The notes below the pieces were generated by a model. That model made no database searches. It had not been told where the DNA came from and saw only the letters and a program-made list of their open reading frames with translations. Source: Homoserinimonas sp044769865 (GTDB taxonomy: Bacteria; Actinomycetota; Actinomycetes; Actinomycetales; Microbacteriaceae). From it: a stretch of 64,000 nt of DNA. Below, piece by piece: positions 48,305 to 57,405 of the stretch (the stretch's first letter is position 1; the number at the start of each line of letters is the position of its first letter). The DNA lies in NCBI RefSeq assembly GCF_044769865.1, contig NZ_JBIZWA010000001.1, positions 1,240,001 through 1,304,000 on the forward strand. The letters are read 5' to 3'. A program made the translations under genes and the position numbers.

Positions 48305-50623
48305 CTAACCGCCGACGATCGCGCCGAAGTGCTCGGGCAGCGTGCCGCGGTGCGTCGCGCGCAGTTCCTCGACCGAGACGGTGAACTGGTCCTGCACCTC
48401 GAGCTCGCCCGAGTCGACCGTCACGCCGACGCGCAGCACAGGGTAGCCGCGGCCCTCGCACAGTCCGACGAAGCGCACGTCGTCTTCACGCGGCACGCTC
48501 ACGAGTACGCGACCGGTCGATTCTGAGAAGAGGGCGGATGTCGCATCCACCCCGTCGCGCTGCTCGATGCCGCTCGTCCAGACGCGCGCGCCGAGGCCGA
48601 AGCGCACGACCGACTCGGCGAGGGCCTGCCAGAGGCCGCCGTCGCTGAGGTCGTGCGCGGAGGAGAGCAGGCTGCCCATGGACGCCGAGTGCAGGAGTTC
48701 CGCCAGCTGCTTCTCGGTCGCGAGGTCGACGGCCGGCGGGCGGCCGCCCAGGTGGTCGTGGATGACGCCGGCCCACGCGGAACCGTCGAGCTCATCGCGC
48801 GTCACGCCGAGCAGGTAGATGTTGTTGCCCTCGTCCTGCCAGCCGCTCGGCACGCGCCGGGCGACGTCGTCGATCACGCCGAGCACGGCGACGACGGGGG
48901 TCGGGTGGATGGGCACGTCGCCCGTCTGGTTGTAGAAGGAGACGTTGCCGCCCGTGACGGGGATGCCGAGCTCGAGACATCCGTCGGAGAGGCCCTCGAC
49001 GGCCTGGCTGAACTGCCACATGACCTCGGGGTTCTCGGGGGAGCCGAAGTTGAGGCAGTCACTGACCGCGACGGGCTTCGCACCCGTCGACGCCACGTTG
49101 CGGTATGCCTCGGCGAGGGCAAGCTTGGCGCCCTGCGCGGGGTCGAGCTGGCAGTAGCGCCCGTTGGCGTCGGTCGCGACCGCGAAGCCGAGGCCGCTCT
49201 CCTCGTCGATGCGCACCATGCCGCCGTCATCCGGGAACGACAGCGCAGTGTTGCCGCCCACGTAGCGGTCGTACTGGTTGGTGACCCAGTCCTTCGCCGC
49301 GAGGTTCGGGCTGCCGAGCAGCTGCAGCGCCTGGGTGCGAAGCTCGGAAGACGAGGATGCCCGGGGCAGGCGACTCGAGACATCCGCCTGCAGCGCGTCG
49401 AGCCATGCCGGGTAGGCGACGGGTCGGTCGTAGACGGGGCCGTCGACCGCGACGGTCGTCGGGTCGACGTTGACGATCTCCTCGCCGAAGTGGGTGATGA
49501 TGAGGCGGTCGCCGTCGGTGACCTCGCCGAGCACACTCGTCTCGACGTTCCACTTGTCGACGACGGCCATGAAGGCGTCCAACTTCGAGGGGTGCACGAT
49601 CGCCATCATGCGCTCCTGGCTCTCCGACATGAGGATCTCCTCGGCCGTGAGCGTGGGGTCGCGCAGCAGCACGTTCTCGAGCTGGATGCGCATGCCGCCG
49701 TCACCGTTGGCTGCGAGCTCGGAGGTGGCGCACGAGATGCCGGCCGCGCCGAGGTCCTGGATGCCCTCCACGAGTTCGTTCTTAAAGAGCTCGAGGCAGC
49801 ACTCGATGAGCACCTTCTCGGCGAAGGGGTCGCCGACCTGCACGGCGGGGCGCTTGGTCGGACCGCCCTCGTCGAAGGAGTCGGAGGCGAGGATGGACGC
49901 GCCGCCGATGCCGTCGCCACCCGTGCGGGCGCCGAAGAGCACGACCTTGTTGCCGACGCCGCGGGCGTTGGCGAGGTGCAGGTCTTCGTGGCGGAGCACG
50001 CCGACCGCGAGTGCGTTGACGAGCGGGTTGGCCTGGTACACCGGGTCGAACCAGGTCTCGCCGCCGATGTTGGGCAGGCCGAGGCAGTTGCCGTAGAAGC
50101 TGATGCCGCTCACGACGCCGTGCACGACGCGGGCCGTGTCGGGGTCGTCGATCTTGCCGAAGCGCAGCGCATCCATGACGGCGACGGGGCGGGCGCCCAT
50201 CGAGATGATGTCGCGCACGATGCCGCCGACGCCGGTCGCCGCACCCTGGAACGGCTCGATGTAGGAGGGGTGGTTGTGCGACTCGATCTTGAAGGTGACG
50301 GCCCAGCCCTCGCCGACATCCACAACGCCGGCGTTCTCGCCCATGCCCACCATGAGGTTCTTCTTCATCTCATCGGAGACCTTCTGGCCGAACTGGCGCA
50401 GGTACTTCTTCGACGACTTGTAGGAGCAGTGCTCGCTCCACATGACGGAGTACATCGCAAGCTCGCCCGAGGTGGGGCGGCGGCCCAGGATGTCGCGGAT
50501 CGCCTGATACTCGTCAGGCTTCAGTCCGAGCGCCGCGTAGGGCTGCTCCTTCTCGGGGGTGGCCTTGGCGTTCTCGACGGTGTCGGCGACGTGGCGGCGG
50601 GCGGGGGTTGAGACGTCGGTCAC
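48305..50623 (-). CDS. purL: Phosphoribosylformylglycinamidine synthase subunit PurL
   Basis: 772-residue small-type PurL, the ATP-dependent synthase subunit of step four in purine synthesis. LAMYSVMWSEHCSYKSSKKYL is the family N-terminal signature; GVVDVGEGWAVTFKIESHNHPSYIEPFQGAATGVGG and SDCLNFGSPENPEVMWQF are AIRS-type ATP-binding repeats. The GTG at 50623 with AGGAG seven bases upstream is chosen over a start 13 codons earlier. It needs PurQ and PurS, encoded 7 kb away at 57900-58873 on the same strand. Confidence 0.95.
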   Translation of the reverse strand: MTDVSTPARRHVADTVENAKATPEKEQPYAALGLKPDEYQAIRDILGRRPTSGELAMYSVMWSEHCSYKSSKKYLRQFGQKVSDEMKKNLMVGMGENAGVVDVGEGWAVTFKIESHNHPSYIEPFQGAATGVGGIVRDIISMGARPVAVMDALRFGKIDDPDTARVVHGVVSGISFYGNCLGLPNIGGETWFDPVYQANPLVNALAVGVLRHEDLHLANARGVGNKVVLFGARTGGDGIGGASILASDSFDEGGPTKRPAVQVGDPFAEKVLIECCLELFKNELVEGIQDLGAAGISCATSELAANGDGGMRIQLENVLLRDPTLTAEEILMSESQERMMAIVHPSKLDAFMAVVDKWNVETSVLGEVTDGDRLIITHFGEEIVNVDPTTVAVDGPVYDRPVAYPAWLDALQADVSSRLPRASSSSELRTQALQLLGSPNLAAKDWVTNQYDRYVGGNTALSFPDDGGMVRIDEESGLGFAVATDANGRYCQLDPAQGAKLALAEAYRNVASTGAKPVAVSDCLNFGSPENPEVMWQFSQAVEGLSDGCLELGIPVTGGNVSFYNQTGDVPIHPTPVVAVLGVIDDVARRVPSGWQDEGNNIYLLGVTRDELDGSAWAGVIHDHLGGRPPAVDLATEKQLAELLHSASMGSLLSSAHDLSDGGLWQALAESVVRFGLGARVWTSGIEQRDGVDATSALFSESTGRVLVSVPREDDVRFVGLCEGRGYPVLRVGVTVDSGELEVQDQFTVSVEELRATHRGTLPEHFGAIVGG

Positions 50624-50739
50624 GAGGGAGCTCCTGGGCGAGACGGATGCCACGGCTCGCACAGCCGGGCACCCCCGAGTCTACCGGCCAGCCCTGTCCC
50701 ACCCGTTGCCCGCCTCTGCCCCGTCGCCGCGAAAAGCTC

Positions 50740-50783
50740 TTGACGCGCCCCGGAACCAGGCGTAACGTACAACCAAATGGTTG
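50740..50783 (+). promoter_or_regulatory. Promoter and autorepressor site of the arsR gene
   Basis: TTGACG (50740-50745), 17 bases, TAACGT (50763-50768). The expected start of transcription falls at about 50775-50777, the position of the ATG, so the mRNA is probably leaderless. CAACCA (50770-50775), AA, TGGTTG (50778-50783) is a perfect dyad covering the start point and start codon. Confidence 0.65.
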
Positions 50784-51127
50784 CACAACGAGATGAACGA
50801 GAAGAGCTGAGCGATGCCGAAGTCGATCGCGTGTTCCAGGCGCTCGCCGCAGCGACGCGGCGTGACATCCTGCGCCGCACGATCGACCGCGAGCAGTCGG
50901 TCTCAGACCTCGCCAGCGAATACGACATGTCATTCGCGGCGGTGCAGAAGCACGTCGCCGTGCTCGAGGCCGCCCATCTCATCGTCAAGCGCGCGGAGGG
51001 TCGGGAACGACTCGTCCGCGCGAACCCCGAAATGATCGCCCGCGCGCGAGCCCTCCTCGCGCACTACGAAGCACTGTGGCGTGGACGCGTCGATCGCCTC
51101 GACGCGCTGCTCGCCGAGAATCCCTGA
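50777..51127 (+). CDS. ArsR-family transcriptional repressor
   Basis: 116-residue winged-helix protein: VFQALAAATRRDILRRTIDREQSVSDLASEYDMSFAAVQKHVAVLEAAHLIVKR is the ArsR HTH. There is no evident cysteine metal site, as is usual for the subgroup paired with SRPBCC proteins (SdpR-like). Divergent from purL; probably translated from a leaderless mRNA and self-repressed through the CAACCA-AA-TGGTTG dyad. The SRPBCC gene follows 10 bp downstream. Confidence 0.9.
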   Translation: MVAQRDEREELSDAEVDRVFQALAAATRRDILRRTIDREQSVSDLASEYDMSFAAVQKHVAVLEAAHLIVKRAEGRERLVRANPEMIARARALLAHYEALWRGRVDRLDALLAENP

Positions 51128-51137
51128 GGAGAACGCA

Positions 51138-52115
51138 ATGCCTGTCACGGATGTCACGACCGACCCCGAACAACTCACCATGACGTTGACCGCCGAATTC
51201 GAGGCATCCGTCGATCGCCTCTGGCAGGTCTTCAGCGACCCGCGCCAGCTCGAGCGTTTCTGGGGCCCGCCGACCTGGCCCGCCACCTTCACAAGTTTCG
51301 ACGCTCGCCCTGGCGGGCACGCCGAGTACCACATGACCGGGCCGAAGGGTGAGCGCTCCTCGGGCCGCTGGGAGTTCCTCTCGATCGAGGCACCCCGCCG
51401 CTTCGAGGTCATCGACAGCTTCATGGGCGACGACGGTGCGCCCCTCGAGGGCTTCCCGTCGATGCGCATGACCTTCGAGTTCGAAGCGGATGGCTCGCGC
51501 GCCCGCCTGCGCAACACGACCTACTTCGATTCCGCCGAAGCGCTCGAACAGGTCGTCGCGATGGGGGCTGTGGAGGGCTCGACGACGGCGATGAACCAGC
51601 TCGACCGGGTGCTCACGGGCCTTCGCGAGTACGCGCAGGGCAAGGGCACCCGCGTGGAGGAGCTGAGTGACACGCTCGTGCGCATCACGCGCCTCATTGA
51701 CGGCCCGCGCGACCTCGTATGGCAGGCCCATAACGACCCGGAGCTGATGCGGCAGTGGATGCTCGGCCCCGACGGGTGGACCATGACCGCGTGCGAACCG
51801 AGCCAGACGGTCGGCGACAGCTACCGATACGCCTGGGCGCCCCTCGAAGGCACGGAGGGTGAATCCTTCGGCTTCGAGGGCGAGGTGCTCGTCGTCGACC
51901 CGCCGCGCCGGGTTGTCACGACGGAACGCATGGCCGGCACCGACGGTCCCTCGACGATCAACGACAGTGTGTTCGAGGAGGAGGATGGCGCGACCCTCGT
52001 CATCCTGCACATCGAGTACCCCGACCGCGAGACCCGCGACATGATCCTCGCGACCGGAATGGCGGAGGGCATGGAGGCCTCGTACGCGCGACTCGAGACG
52101 GTGCTCGCGGAGTAA
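51138..52115 (+). CDS. SRPBCC/AHSA1 protein with two tandem domains
   Basis: 325 residues made of two AHSA1-like START-fold domains. The first is ~15-160 (FEASVDRLWQVFSDPRQLERFWGPPTWPATF ... EGSTTAMNQLDRVLTGL). The second is ~175-325 (RLIDGPRDLVWQAHNDPELMRQWMLGPDGWTM ... MAEGMEASYARLETVL). Each has a hydrophobic ligand cavity in the family. The ATG at 51138 has GAGGAGAACGCA upstream; an earlier frame start lies inside arsR. Such genes almost always follow this type of ArsR gene; the ligand is unknown. Confidence 0.9.
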   Translation: MPVTDVTTDPEQLTMTLTAEFEASVDRLWQVFSDPRQLERFWGPPTWPATFTSFDARPGGHAEYHMTGPKGERSSGRWEFLSIEAPRRFEVIDSFMGDDGAPLEGFPSMRMTFEFEADGSRARLRNTTYFDSAEALEQVVAMGAVEGSTTAMNQLDRVLTGLREYAQGKGTRVEELSDTLVRITRLIDGPRDLVWQAHNDPELMRQWMLGPDGWTMTACEPSQTVGDSYRYAWAPLEGTEGESFGFEGEVLVVDPPRRVVTTERMAGTDGPSTINDSVFEEEDGATLVILHIEYPDRETRDMILATGMAEGMEASYARLETVLAE

Positions 52116-52219
52116 CACCCTGCCGAAGCATCCGCCGCCTCCTTCAATCGGCATCCGTGTCCCCCTGACCTTTCGGCCGCAACGCGCCTACCGTGGGAGT
52201 CGGCCGGGAGGAGGCGCGG

Positions 52220-53440
52220 ATGTTCGAATGGGTGTCGTGGCCCGGGATGGCGGCGGCCGCGGCGATCGCGCTCGTGGCGGCGGCGATCGTCATCCTGATC
52301 GTGACCGGTGTGGCGTCGGCATTCGGGCGCAAGTACCAGTTCGTGCGCAATCTCACCCGCTGGGGTCGCATGCCGTTCCGCGTGCTTGTCGTCGTCATCG
52401 CCCTGTGGTTCGCGGTGGGGCAGACGCTGCCCGACCGGGAACTGTGGCCGTATGTCTCGCACGGCTTCCTCATCGGCGTCATCATCGTTGCGGCCTGGCT
52501 GGTTGGCGCCCTTATCATCCTCGCGATCGACCATGCGATCTCCCGGTACCGCAACGATCCCGAGAGTCGTTCGGCGCGCACCGCCCGCACGCAGCTCGAG
52601 ATCGTGCGGCGCCTCGTCATCGCGATCGTCATCGTGCTCGCGATCGCTGGCGTGCTGCTCACCTTCGACGCCGTGCGGGCGGTTGGCACGAGCCTGCTCG
52701 CCTCCGCCGGCATCATCAGCGTCATCGCGGGCCTCGCCGCCCAGTCGACGCTCGGCAACATGTTCGCGGGCATCCAGTTGGCCTTCAGCGAGGCGCTCCG
52801 CGTCGACGACGTCGTGATCGCCGAGGGACAGTGGGGCCGCATCGAGGAGATGACCCTCACCTACGTCGTGCTCAAGCTGTGGGATGACCGGCGCCTCGTA
52901 TTGCCGTCGACCTACTTCACGACAACCCCGTTCGAGAACTGGACGCGTCACTCGAGCGACCTGCTCGGCGTGGTTGAGTTCGACCTCGACTGGAACCTCG
53001 ACCTCGACGACATGCGCACCCAGCTCGACCGCATCCTCGCGGCGACAAGTCTGTGGGACCAGCGCGAGTCGGTGCTCCAGGTCACGGAGACGACGGGCCA
53101 CACGATGCGCGTGCGCATCCTCGTCTCGGCCAGTGACTCGGGGCGCCTCTTCGACCTCCGCTGCCACGTGCGCGAGGAGATGGTGCGCTGGCTCATCCGC
53201 CAGGGTTCGCCCGGGATGCCGCGGCAGCGGGTCGTCATGCTCGACCCCTATGACCCGTCCGAGCGTGACGCCAAGACCGTCGAGATGCCGATGGTCGATG
53301 GCAATGTGGAGCCCCTGCCGGAGCGCCCCGGCCTGTTCACGGGCAGCATCGAGGCGGAGACCCGGGCGAGCGAGTTCACTCAGGCGATTCCGATCATCCG
53401 CCCCGACGACGATCACGAAGCGGAGCGGCAGGATCCCTAG
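52220..53440 (+). CDS. Mechanosensitive ion channel of the MscS family (first)
   Basis: 406-residue membrane protein with four N-terminal spans and the MscS pore region SLLASAGIISVIAGLAAQSTLGNMFAGIQLAFSEALRVDDVV, then the beta domain and a C-terminal tail with an acidic end. GGAGGAGG lies just upstream of the ATG at 52220. Opens on membrane tension after osmotic downshock. A related channel follows 31 bp downstream. Confidence 0.92.
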   Translation: MFEWVSWPGMAAAAAIALVAAAIVILIVTGVASAFGRKYQFVRNLTRWGRMPFRVLVVVIALWFAVGQTLPDRELWPYVSHGFLIGVIIVAAWLVGALIILAIDHAISRYRNDPESRSARTARTQLEIVRRLVIAIVIVLAIAGVLLTFDAVRAVGTSLLASAGIISVIAGLAAQSTLGNMFAGIQLAFSEALRVDDVVIAEGQWGRIEEMTLTYVVLKLWDDRRLVLPSTYFTTTPFENWTRHSSDLLGVVEFDLDWNLDLDDMRTQLDRILAATSLWDQRESVLQVTETTGHTMRVRILVSASDSGRLFDLRCHVREEMVRWLIRQGSPGMPRQRVVMLDPYDPSERDAKTVEMPMVDGNVEPLPERPGLFTGSIEAETRASEFTQAIPIIRPDDDHEAERQDP

Positions 53441-53471
53441 GCTGGGGAGTTCACAAGCGAAGGGACACTGA

Positions 53472-54515
53472 ATGATCGAGTGGAACAGCTGGGCTGGAAC
53501 CCTCCTGGCGGTGGGCATCGCCCTCGTCGCCAACGTGGTGGTCGCGGTGGTGGTGCGCGTCATCGTCTCGCGGTCTGACGAGCAGAGCCGCTGGCTCCGC
53601 GCCCTCGTCGTCAAGCTTCACCCGCGCATCCAGCTTCTCGTCGCGCTCATCGCGTTCTGGGCTGCGGCCGGACTGACCGCTCCCGCACAGTTCGAGTGGT
53701 GGCCCACGCTGTCGCACGTCTTTCTCATCCTGACGGTGCTCGCGGGCGCCTGGTTGCTGTCGGGGCTTGCCTCCTTCGGCATCGAGCGCCTCATGGGCCG
53801 CTACTCGACCGAGGGTGAGAGCCTGCCCGAGATCAGGCGGATGCGCACGCAACTGCAGGTCATCCGCCGCCTTGCGAATGTGCTGATCGCGGTGGTGGCG
53901 ATCGGTGTCGTGCTCTTCTCATTCCCCGAGGTGCGCGCCGTCGGCACGAGCGTGCTTGCCTCCGCCGGCATCGTCAGCATCATTGCGGGCCTCGCCGCCC
54001 AGACCACCCTCGGCAACCTGATCGCGGGCATCCAACTCGCCTTCAGCGACTCGGTGCGCGTCGGCGACGTCGTCGTGGTCGAGGGGGAGTGGGGCACGAT
54101 CGGCGAGATCACCCTCTCCTACGTCGTCGTGAACGTGTGGGACGAGCGCCGCCTCATCCTGCCGTGCACGTACTTCGCGAGCCAGCCCTACGAGAGTTGG
54201 ACGCGCCAGAGCCCCAGGATCATGGGCACCGTCTACATGGATGTCGACTGGCGCGTGCCGATCAAGGCGGTGCGCGAGCGGTTCATGGAACTGTTGCAGG
54301 GCACGGACCTGTGGGATGGTCGCGCGGGTGGGGTCGTCGTCACCGGCTCGCAGGGCGGCTTCGTGACGATCCGCTTCACGATCTCGGCGAAGGACTCGGG
54401 CGACCAGTGGAACCTCATGTGCCTCGTGCGCGAGGAGATGGTCACGTGGCTGCAGGAGGAGCACCCCGAGGCGCTCCCGACGACCCGCATCACCCTGCCC
54501 GAGCCGAGCACCTGA
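53472..54515 (+). CDS. Mechanosensitive ion channel of the MscS family (second)
   Basis: 347-residue paralogue of the preceding channel: pore region SVLASAGIVSIIAGLAAQTTLGNLIAGIQLAFSDSVRVGDVV, and WGTIGEITLSYVVVNVWDERRLILP in the beta domain. It lacks the long C-terminal tail of the first. Start supported by GCGAAGGGA. Ends 3 bp from the convergent small membrane gene. Confidence 0.92.
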   Translation: MIEWNSWAGTLLAVGIALVANVVVAVVVRVIVSRSDEQSRWLRALVVKLHPRIQLLVALIAFWAAAGLTAPAQFEWWPTLSHVFLILTVLAGAWLLSGLASFGIERLMGRYSTEGESLPEIRRMRTQLQVIRRLANVLIAVVAIGVVLFSFPEVRAVGTSVLASAGIVSIIAGLAAQTTLGNLIAGIQLAFSDSVRVGDVVVVEGEWGTIGEITLSYVVVNVWDERRLILPCTYFASQPYESWTRQSPRIMGTVYMDVDWRVPIKAVRERFMELLQGTDLWDGRAGGVVVTGSQGGFVTIRFTISAKDSGDQWNLMCLVREEMVTWLQEEHPEALPTTRITLPEPST

Positions 54516-54518
54516 TCG

Positions 54519-54833
54519 TCAGAAGATCGAGCGGCGGTTGGCCCTCACCTCGGTGTGGTTGGCGCCCTTCATCCGTGAGTTCGACAGGTTGCTCAGCGAC
54601 CTGACCTTCGTGTCGACGGCGCGCACGTCGTGCAGGGTGGCGTGCGTCTCGACTTCGTGCCGGTGGCGCTTGTCAGTGTTCCGGTAGCGCAGGTACACGA
54701 AGACGGCGAAGGCTGGCCCCGACAGCAGGAGCAGGAGCGGCAGGATCGAGCCGTCATCGTCCTCATCGGAGTAGTACTCCGTGAAGACGGGCGGCACGAG
54801 GGAGGCGGGGTCGAGCAGGAGTTCGAGCATCAT
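54519..54833 (-). CDS. Small single-span membrane protein
   Basis: 104 residues with an acidic N-terminal segment (YYSDEDDDGS), one membrane span (ILPLLLLLSGPAFAVFVYLRY, ~30-50) and a basic polar C-terminal half. No family recognised. Its start overlaps the zinc-ribbon gene stop by 4 bp (ATGA), so it is translationally coupled to that gene and to the SPFH gene before it. Probably an accessory membrane part of that set. Confidence 0.7.
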   Translation of the reverse strand: MMLELLLDPASLVPPVFTEYYSDEDDDGSILPLLLLLSGPAFAVFVYLRYRNTDKRHRHEVETHATLHDVRAVDTKVRSLSNLSNSRMKGANHTEVRANRRSIF

Positions 54834-56047
54834 GACATCGTCACCATGAGCCCGATGCCGGCCGCAGTGCCGATGACCTGCGCGACGACGGCGCCGAGCG
54901 CGACGCGGCCCTTGTGCAGGGGCACGCTTCCCATGGTCTCTCCCGTCCTGCCATTGACGGCGACGTAATGCAGCAGGCTCCGCCCGCCGCCCTTCTGCTC
55001 GTAGTGGCTGTAGAGCCAGACGGGGAGGTATGCGGCGAGCCAGCGCTGCCCCTTGATCTCGATGTCTTCGTTGTCCCAGCGCACGCCACGGTCGTAGTGC
55101 GCGAGCGTGTCGATCGCCCTGTGGCGCGCGATGTCCTTCGCCTGTTCGAGCACGGCCGGGCCGAGTTGCTCGACGTTGCTGTCGCGCCGCTCCGAGGTGA
55201 AGTCGCTGAGGAAGTTGGAGTCGTAGCGCACGGCGTTCTCGACGTCGAACGGCATGATCGAGTTGATGATGTTGTTGGTGTTGTGACCTGTGCGCTGGTC
55301 GAGGCGTTCGCTCGATGACTCGATCGTGAGGTCGTCGATGTGGATGTCGAACTCGCGCTCGACGTCGAAGAGGTCGGCGTCATAGACCGTGCGCTCATCC
55401 TTGCCCTCGCCGGTCGTGCGGCGAGCCGTCTCGTGCTCGCCCTGGCCAGTGAGGAGCGCGTGTGCATTGACGTCGACGACCATGTAGGGCAGGTAGACGC
55501 CCATGACGTTGCTGGCGTTGAACTCGCGCTTGAACGCCGGGTGCGCGAAGAAGGTGCGCTTCTTCACGAACTCGTCGATGTGCCGCATCGCCTCCTCCTT
55601 CGTGACGGAGAAGGGCAGGATCATGTCCGGCACCGCGCCGTTGGGCATCTGCGCGTTGACCGAGAGCGTGTTGCGGCACCAGTGGCAGCGCGCCTGCGTG
55701 CTGTGCGCCGTGTCGACGACCACCTCGGCGCCACAGGCGCTGCACTTGAAGGTCAGCACCACCTCGGTCGACTCGCTGATGTCGCTGGAGCCTGAACCCA
55801 CCACGAGTCCTGCGAGGTCGCCGATGTCGCCGCGCAGGTCGAAGGCCTCGTGGGCGTTCTCGCTCGACTGCTCGTGACGGCAGAAGGCGCAGCGCAGCAT
55901 CCCGGTCGCCACGTTGAGCGCGATCTCGGTGGAGCCACAGCGCTGGCACTTCGTGAGGCCGTCCTTGGCGCCGAGGTCGGTCTGCACGACCTCGGGGGCA
56001 TCGGATGTCGCGGGGGCGGCGTCGTCCCCGGGGGCGAGCTGGGTCAT
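54830..56047 (-). CDS. Double zinc-ribbon (TFIIB-type) protein with C-terminal hydrophobic end
   Basis: 405 residues. Two zinc ribbons: Cys34/37 and Cys53/56 (CQRCGSTE, CAFCRHEQ), then Cys102/105 and Cys121/124 (CSACGAEV, CHWCRNT). The rest is a ~250-residue conserved-looking domain with YLPVWLYSHYEQKGGGRSLLHYVAVNGRTGETMGSVPL, ending in a probable membrane anchor (GAVVAQVIGTAAGIGLMVTMS). No enzyme motif is seen. It follows the SPFH gene by 8 bp. A role with the SPFH protein at the membrane is inferred from gene order. Confidence 0.8.
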   Translation of the reverse strand: MTQLAPGDDAAPATSDAPEVVQTDLGAKDGLTKCQRCGSTEIALNVATGMLRCAFCRHEQSSENAHEAFDLRGDIGDLAGLVVGSGSSDISESTEVVLTFKCSACGAEVVVDTAHSTQARCHWCRNTLSVNAQMPNGAVPDMILPFSVTKEEAMRHIDEFVKKRTFFAHPAFKREFNASNVMGVYLPYMVVDVNAHALLTGQGEHETARRTTGEGKDERTVYDADLFDVEREFDIHIDDLTIESSSERLDQRTGHNTNNIINSIMPFDVENAVRYDSNFLSDFTSERRDSNVEQLGPAVLEQAKDIARHRAIDTLAHYDRGVRWDNEDIEIKGQRWLAAYLPVWLYSHYEQKGGGRSLLHYVAVNGRTGETMGSVPLHKGRVALGAVVAQVIGTAAGIGLMVTMS

Positions 56048-56055
56048 CCCTGCGC

Positions 56056-57252
56056 CTACAGGCCGAGGACCTTGGCCTTGGCGGCCTCGTAGTCCGCCTC
56101 GGTGATGAGTCCCTGGTCGAGGAGGCCCTTGAGCTGCGAGAGCTTGGCCGCCGGGTCCTCCGCGGCGGGAGCCGCCGTCGCCGCGGGTGCGGCCTGCTGG
56201 GCGAAGCCGGGTGCGGTGTTGGGCTGCTGGAAGGCACCCGCGGCGCCTGCCGCGGCTCCCATGCCCATGCCGAGGAACGCCATGCCGTCGCCCCCGCCGT
56301 TCTCGCCGGCGGCCTGGAAGCCGCGCGCGGCCGCCTGCTGCATGAAGGAGTTGCCCCGGGCGCCGCCGAGGGCATCCGCCTTCTTGACGTCGCTGAGGAG
56401 CGCGCGGGTGTCCTCGTCGTACTCGATCGACTGGATGGCGACCTTGACGATGGAGATACCGCGATCGCTGGTCCACTGGTAGCCGTCTTCGACGGCCTGG
56501 CCGAGCGACTGGGCGAAGCCGATCGCGTCGCCCTGGATGCGGGCGATGCGGTTCCCCTTGCTCGGATCGTTCGTGTAGTACGAGAATGCCGCCGCGAGCG
56601 ATCCGACGACCTCGTTGAAGAGCTGGCTGGCGGCGTCGTTGTCGAGGTCGGTGAAGTCGAAGACCTTCGCATCGGGGCCGAGGTAGGCGAGCGGCACGAA
56701 CTGCTTCACGAAGAGCACGGGGTCGACGATGCGCAGGGTGTAGGTGCCGCGCGTGATGGCGCCCACCTGGGCATTGAGGTAGGCGTCGTCCCAATAGATC
56801 TCCGACTGGGTGCCGAAGCGGTTGTTGGGGATCTCCTTGAGGTTGACGTAGAAGGCGAGCTGCTGCGATCCCGGCTGGCCGCCGAACTTGAAGCGCTCCC
56901 ACGAGGTCTTGAGGGTCGAGCTCAGGATGCCGTCGCCCGCGAAGAACGACTGGGAGTTGGGGTCATCGGAGGTGTAAATGAAGCCGCCGGGCTCGGCGAT
57001 GAAGCCGGTGAGCTGGCCGTCCTGGAACGTGACGAGGCCGTATCCCTCTGGCACCACGATGCGGCTGCCGTTGGTGATGATGTTGGTCGAGCCCTTGACG
57101 TTCGCGCCGCGCCCGGCGTTCTGGCCCTGCGGCACGGCGGGGAAGATCGCCGCCGTGGGGGCGAGGCCTGCCGGTGCGGTGAGGAAGTCCTTCCACTGGT
57201 CTGCGAAGGTGCCGCCGAGGGCACCGGTGAAGGCCTTGATGAAACCGAACAT
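56056..57252 (-). CDS. SPFH-domain protein with C-terminal SHOCT domain (YdjI-like)
   Basis: 398 residues. An SPFH (band 7) domain of the YdjI/COG4260 type spans ~50-290 (SRIVVPEGYGLVTFQDGQLTGF, FYVNLKEIPNNRFGTQSEIYW, YTNDPSKGNRIARIQGDAIGF). An Ala/Gly/Pro-rich linker follows, then a SHOCT motif at the very end (KLSQLKGLLDQGLITEADYEAAKAKVLGL). SHOCT modules are thought to mediate oligomerisation. GGAG precedes the ATG at 57252. First gene of a three-gene operon with the zinc-ribbon and small membrane proteins. Confidence 0.88.
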   Translation of the reverse strand: MFGFIKAFTGALGGTFADQWKDFLTAPAGLAPTAAIFPAVPQGQNAGRGANVKGSTNIITNGSRIVVPEGYGLVTFQDGQLTGFIAEPGGFIYTSDDPNSQSFFAGDGILSSTLKTSWERFKFGGQPGSQQLAFYVNLKEIPNNRFGTQSEIYWDDAYLNAQVGAITRGTYTLRIVDPVLFVKQFVPLAYLGPDAKVFDFTDLDNDAASQLFNEVVGSLAAAFSYYTNDPSKGNRIARIQGDAIGFAQSLGQAVEDGYQWTSDRGISIVKVAIQSIEYDEDTRALLSDVKKADALGGARGNSFMQQAAARGFQAAGENGGGDGMAFLGMGMGAAAGAAGAFQQPNTAPGFAQQAAPAATAAPAAEDPAAKLSQLKGLLDQGLITEADYEAAKAKVLGL

Positions 57253-57405
57253 GACAGATCTCCAGAGCTGGGCGACACGAGTTGCGCCAGCATATCGGTC
57301 GGCTTCCAGTGGCGACAACGGCTCGCATTGTCTCCGGCTCCTCCCACTTCTGGGGTAGGAGTTTTCGTCCAGAGGCCTCTTCGGAAGACCTATCCGCGGC
57401 GAAGC

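Noticed and set aside
57340..57362. Hairpin with TTTT before the SPFH gene as a terminator
   Set aside because: The stem is imperfect and the T-run follows on the plus strand, where no gene ends; for the minus-strand genes no T-run follows.
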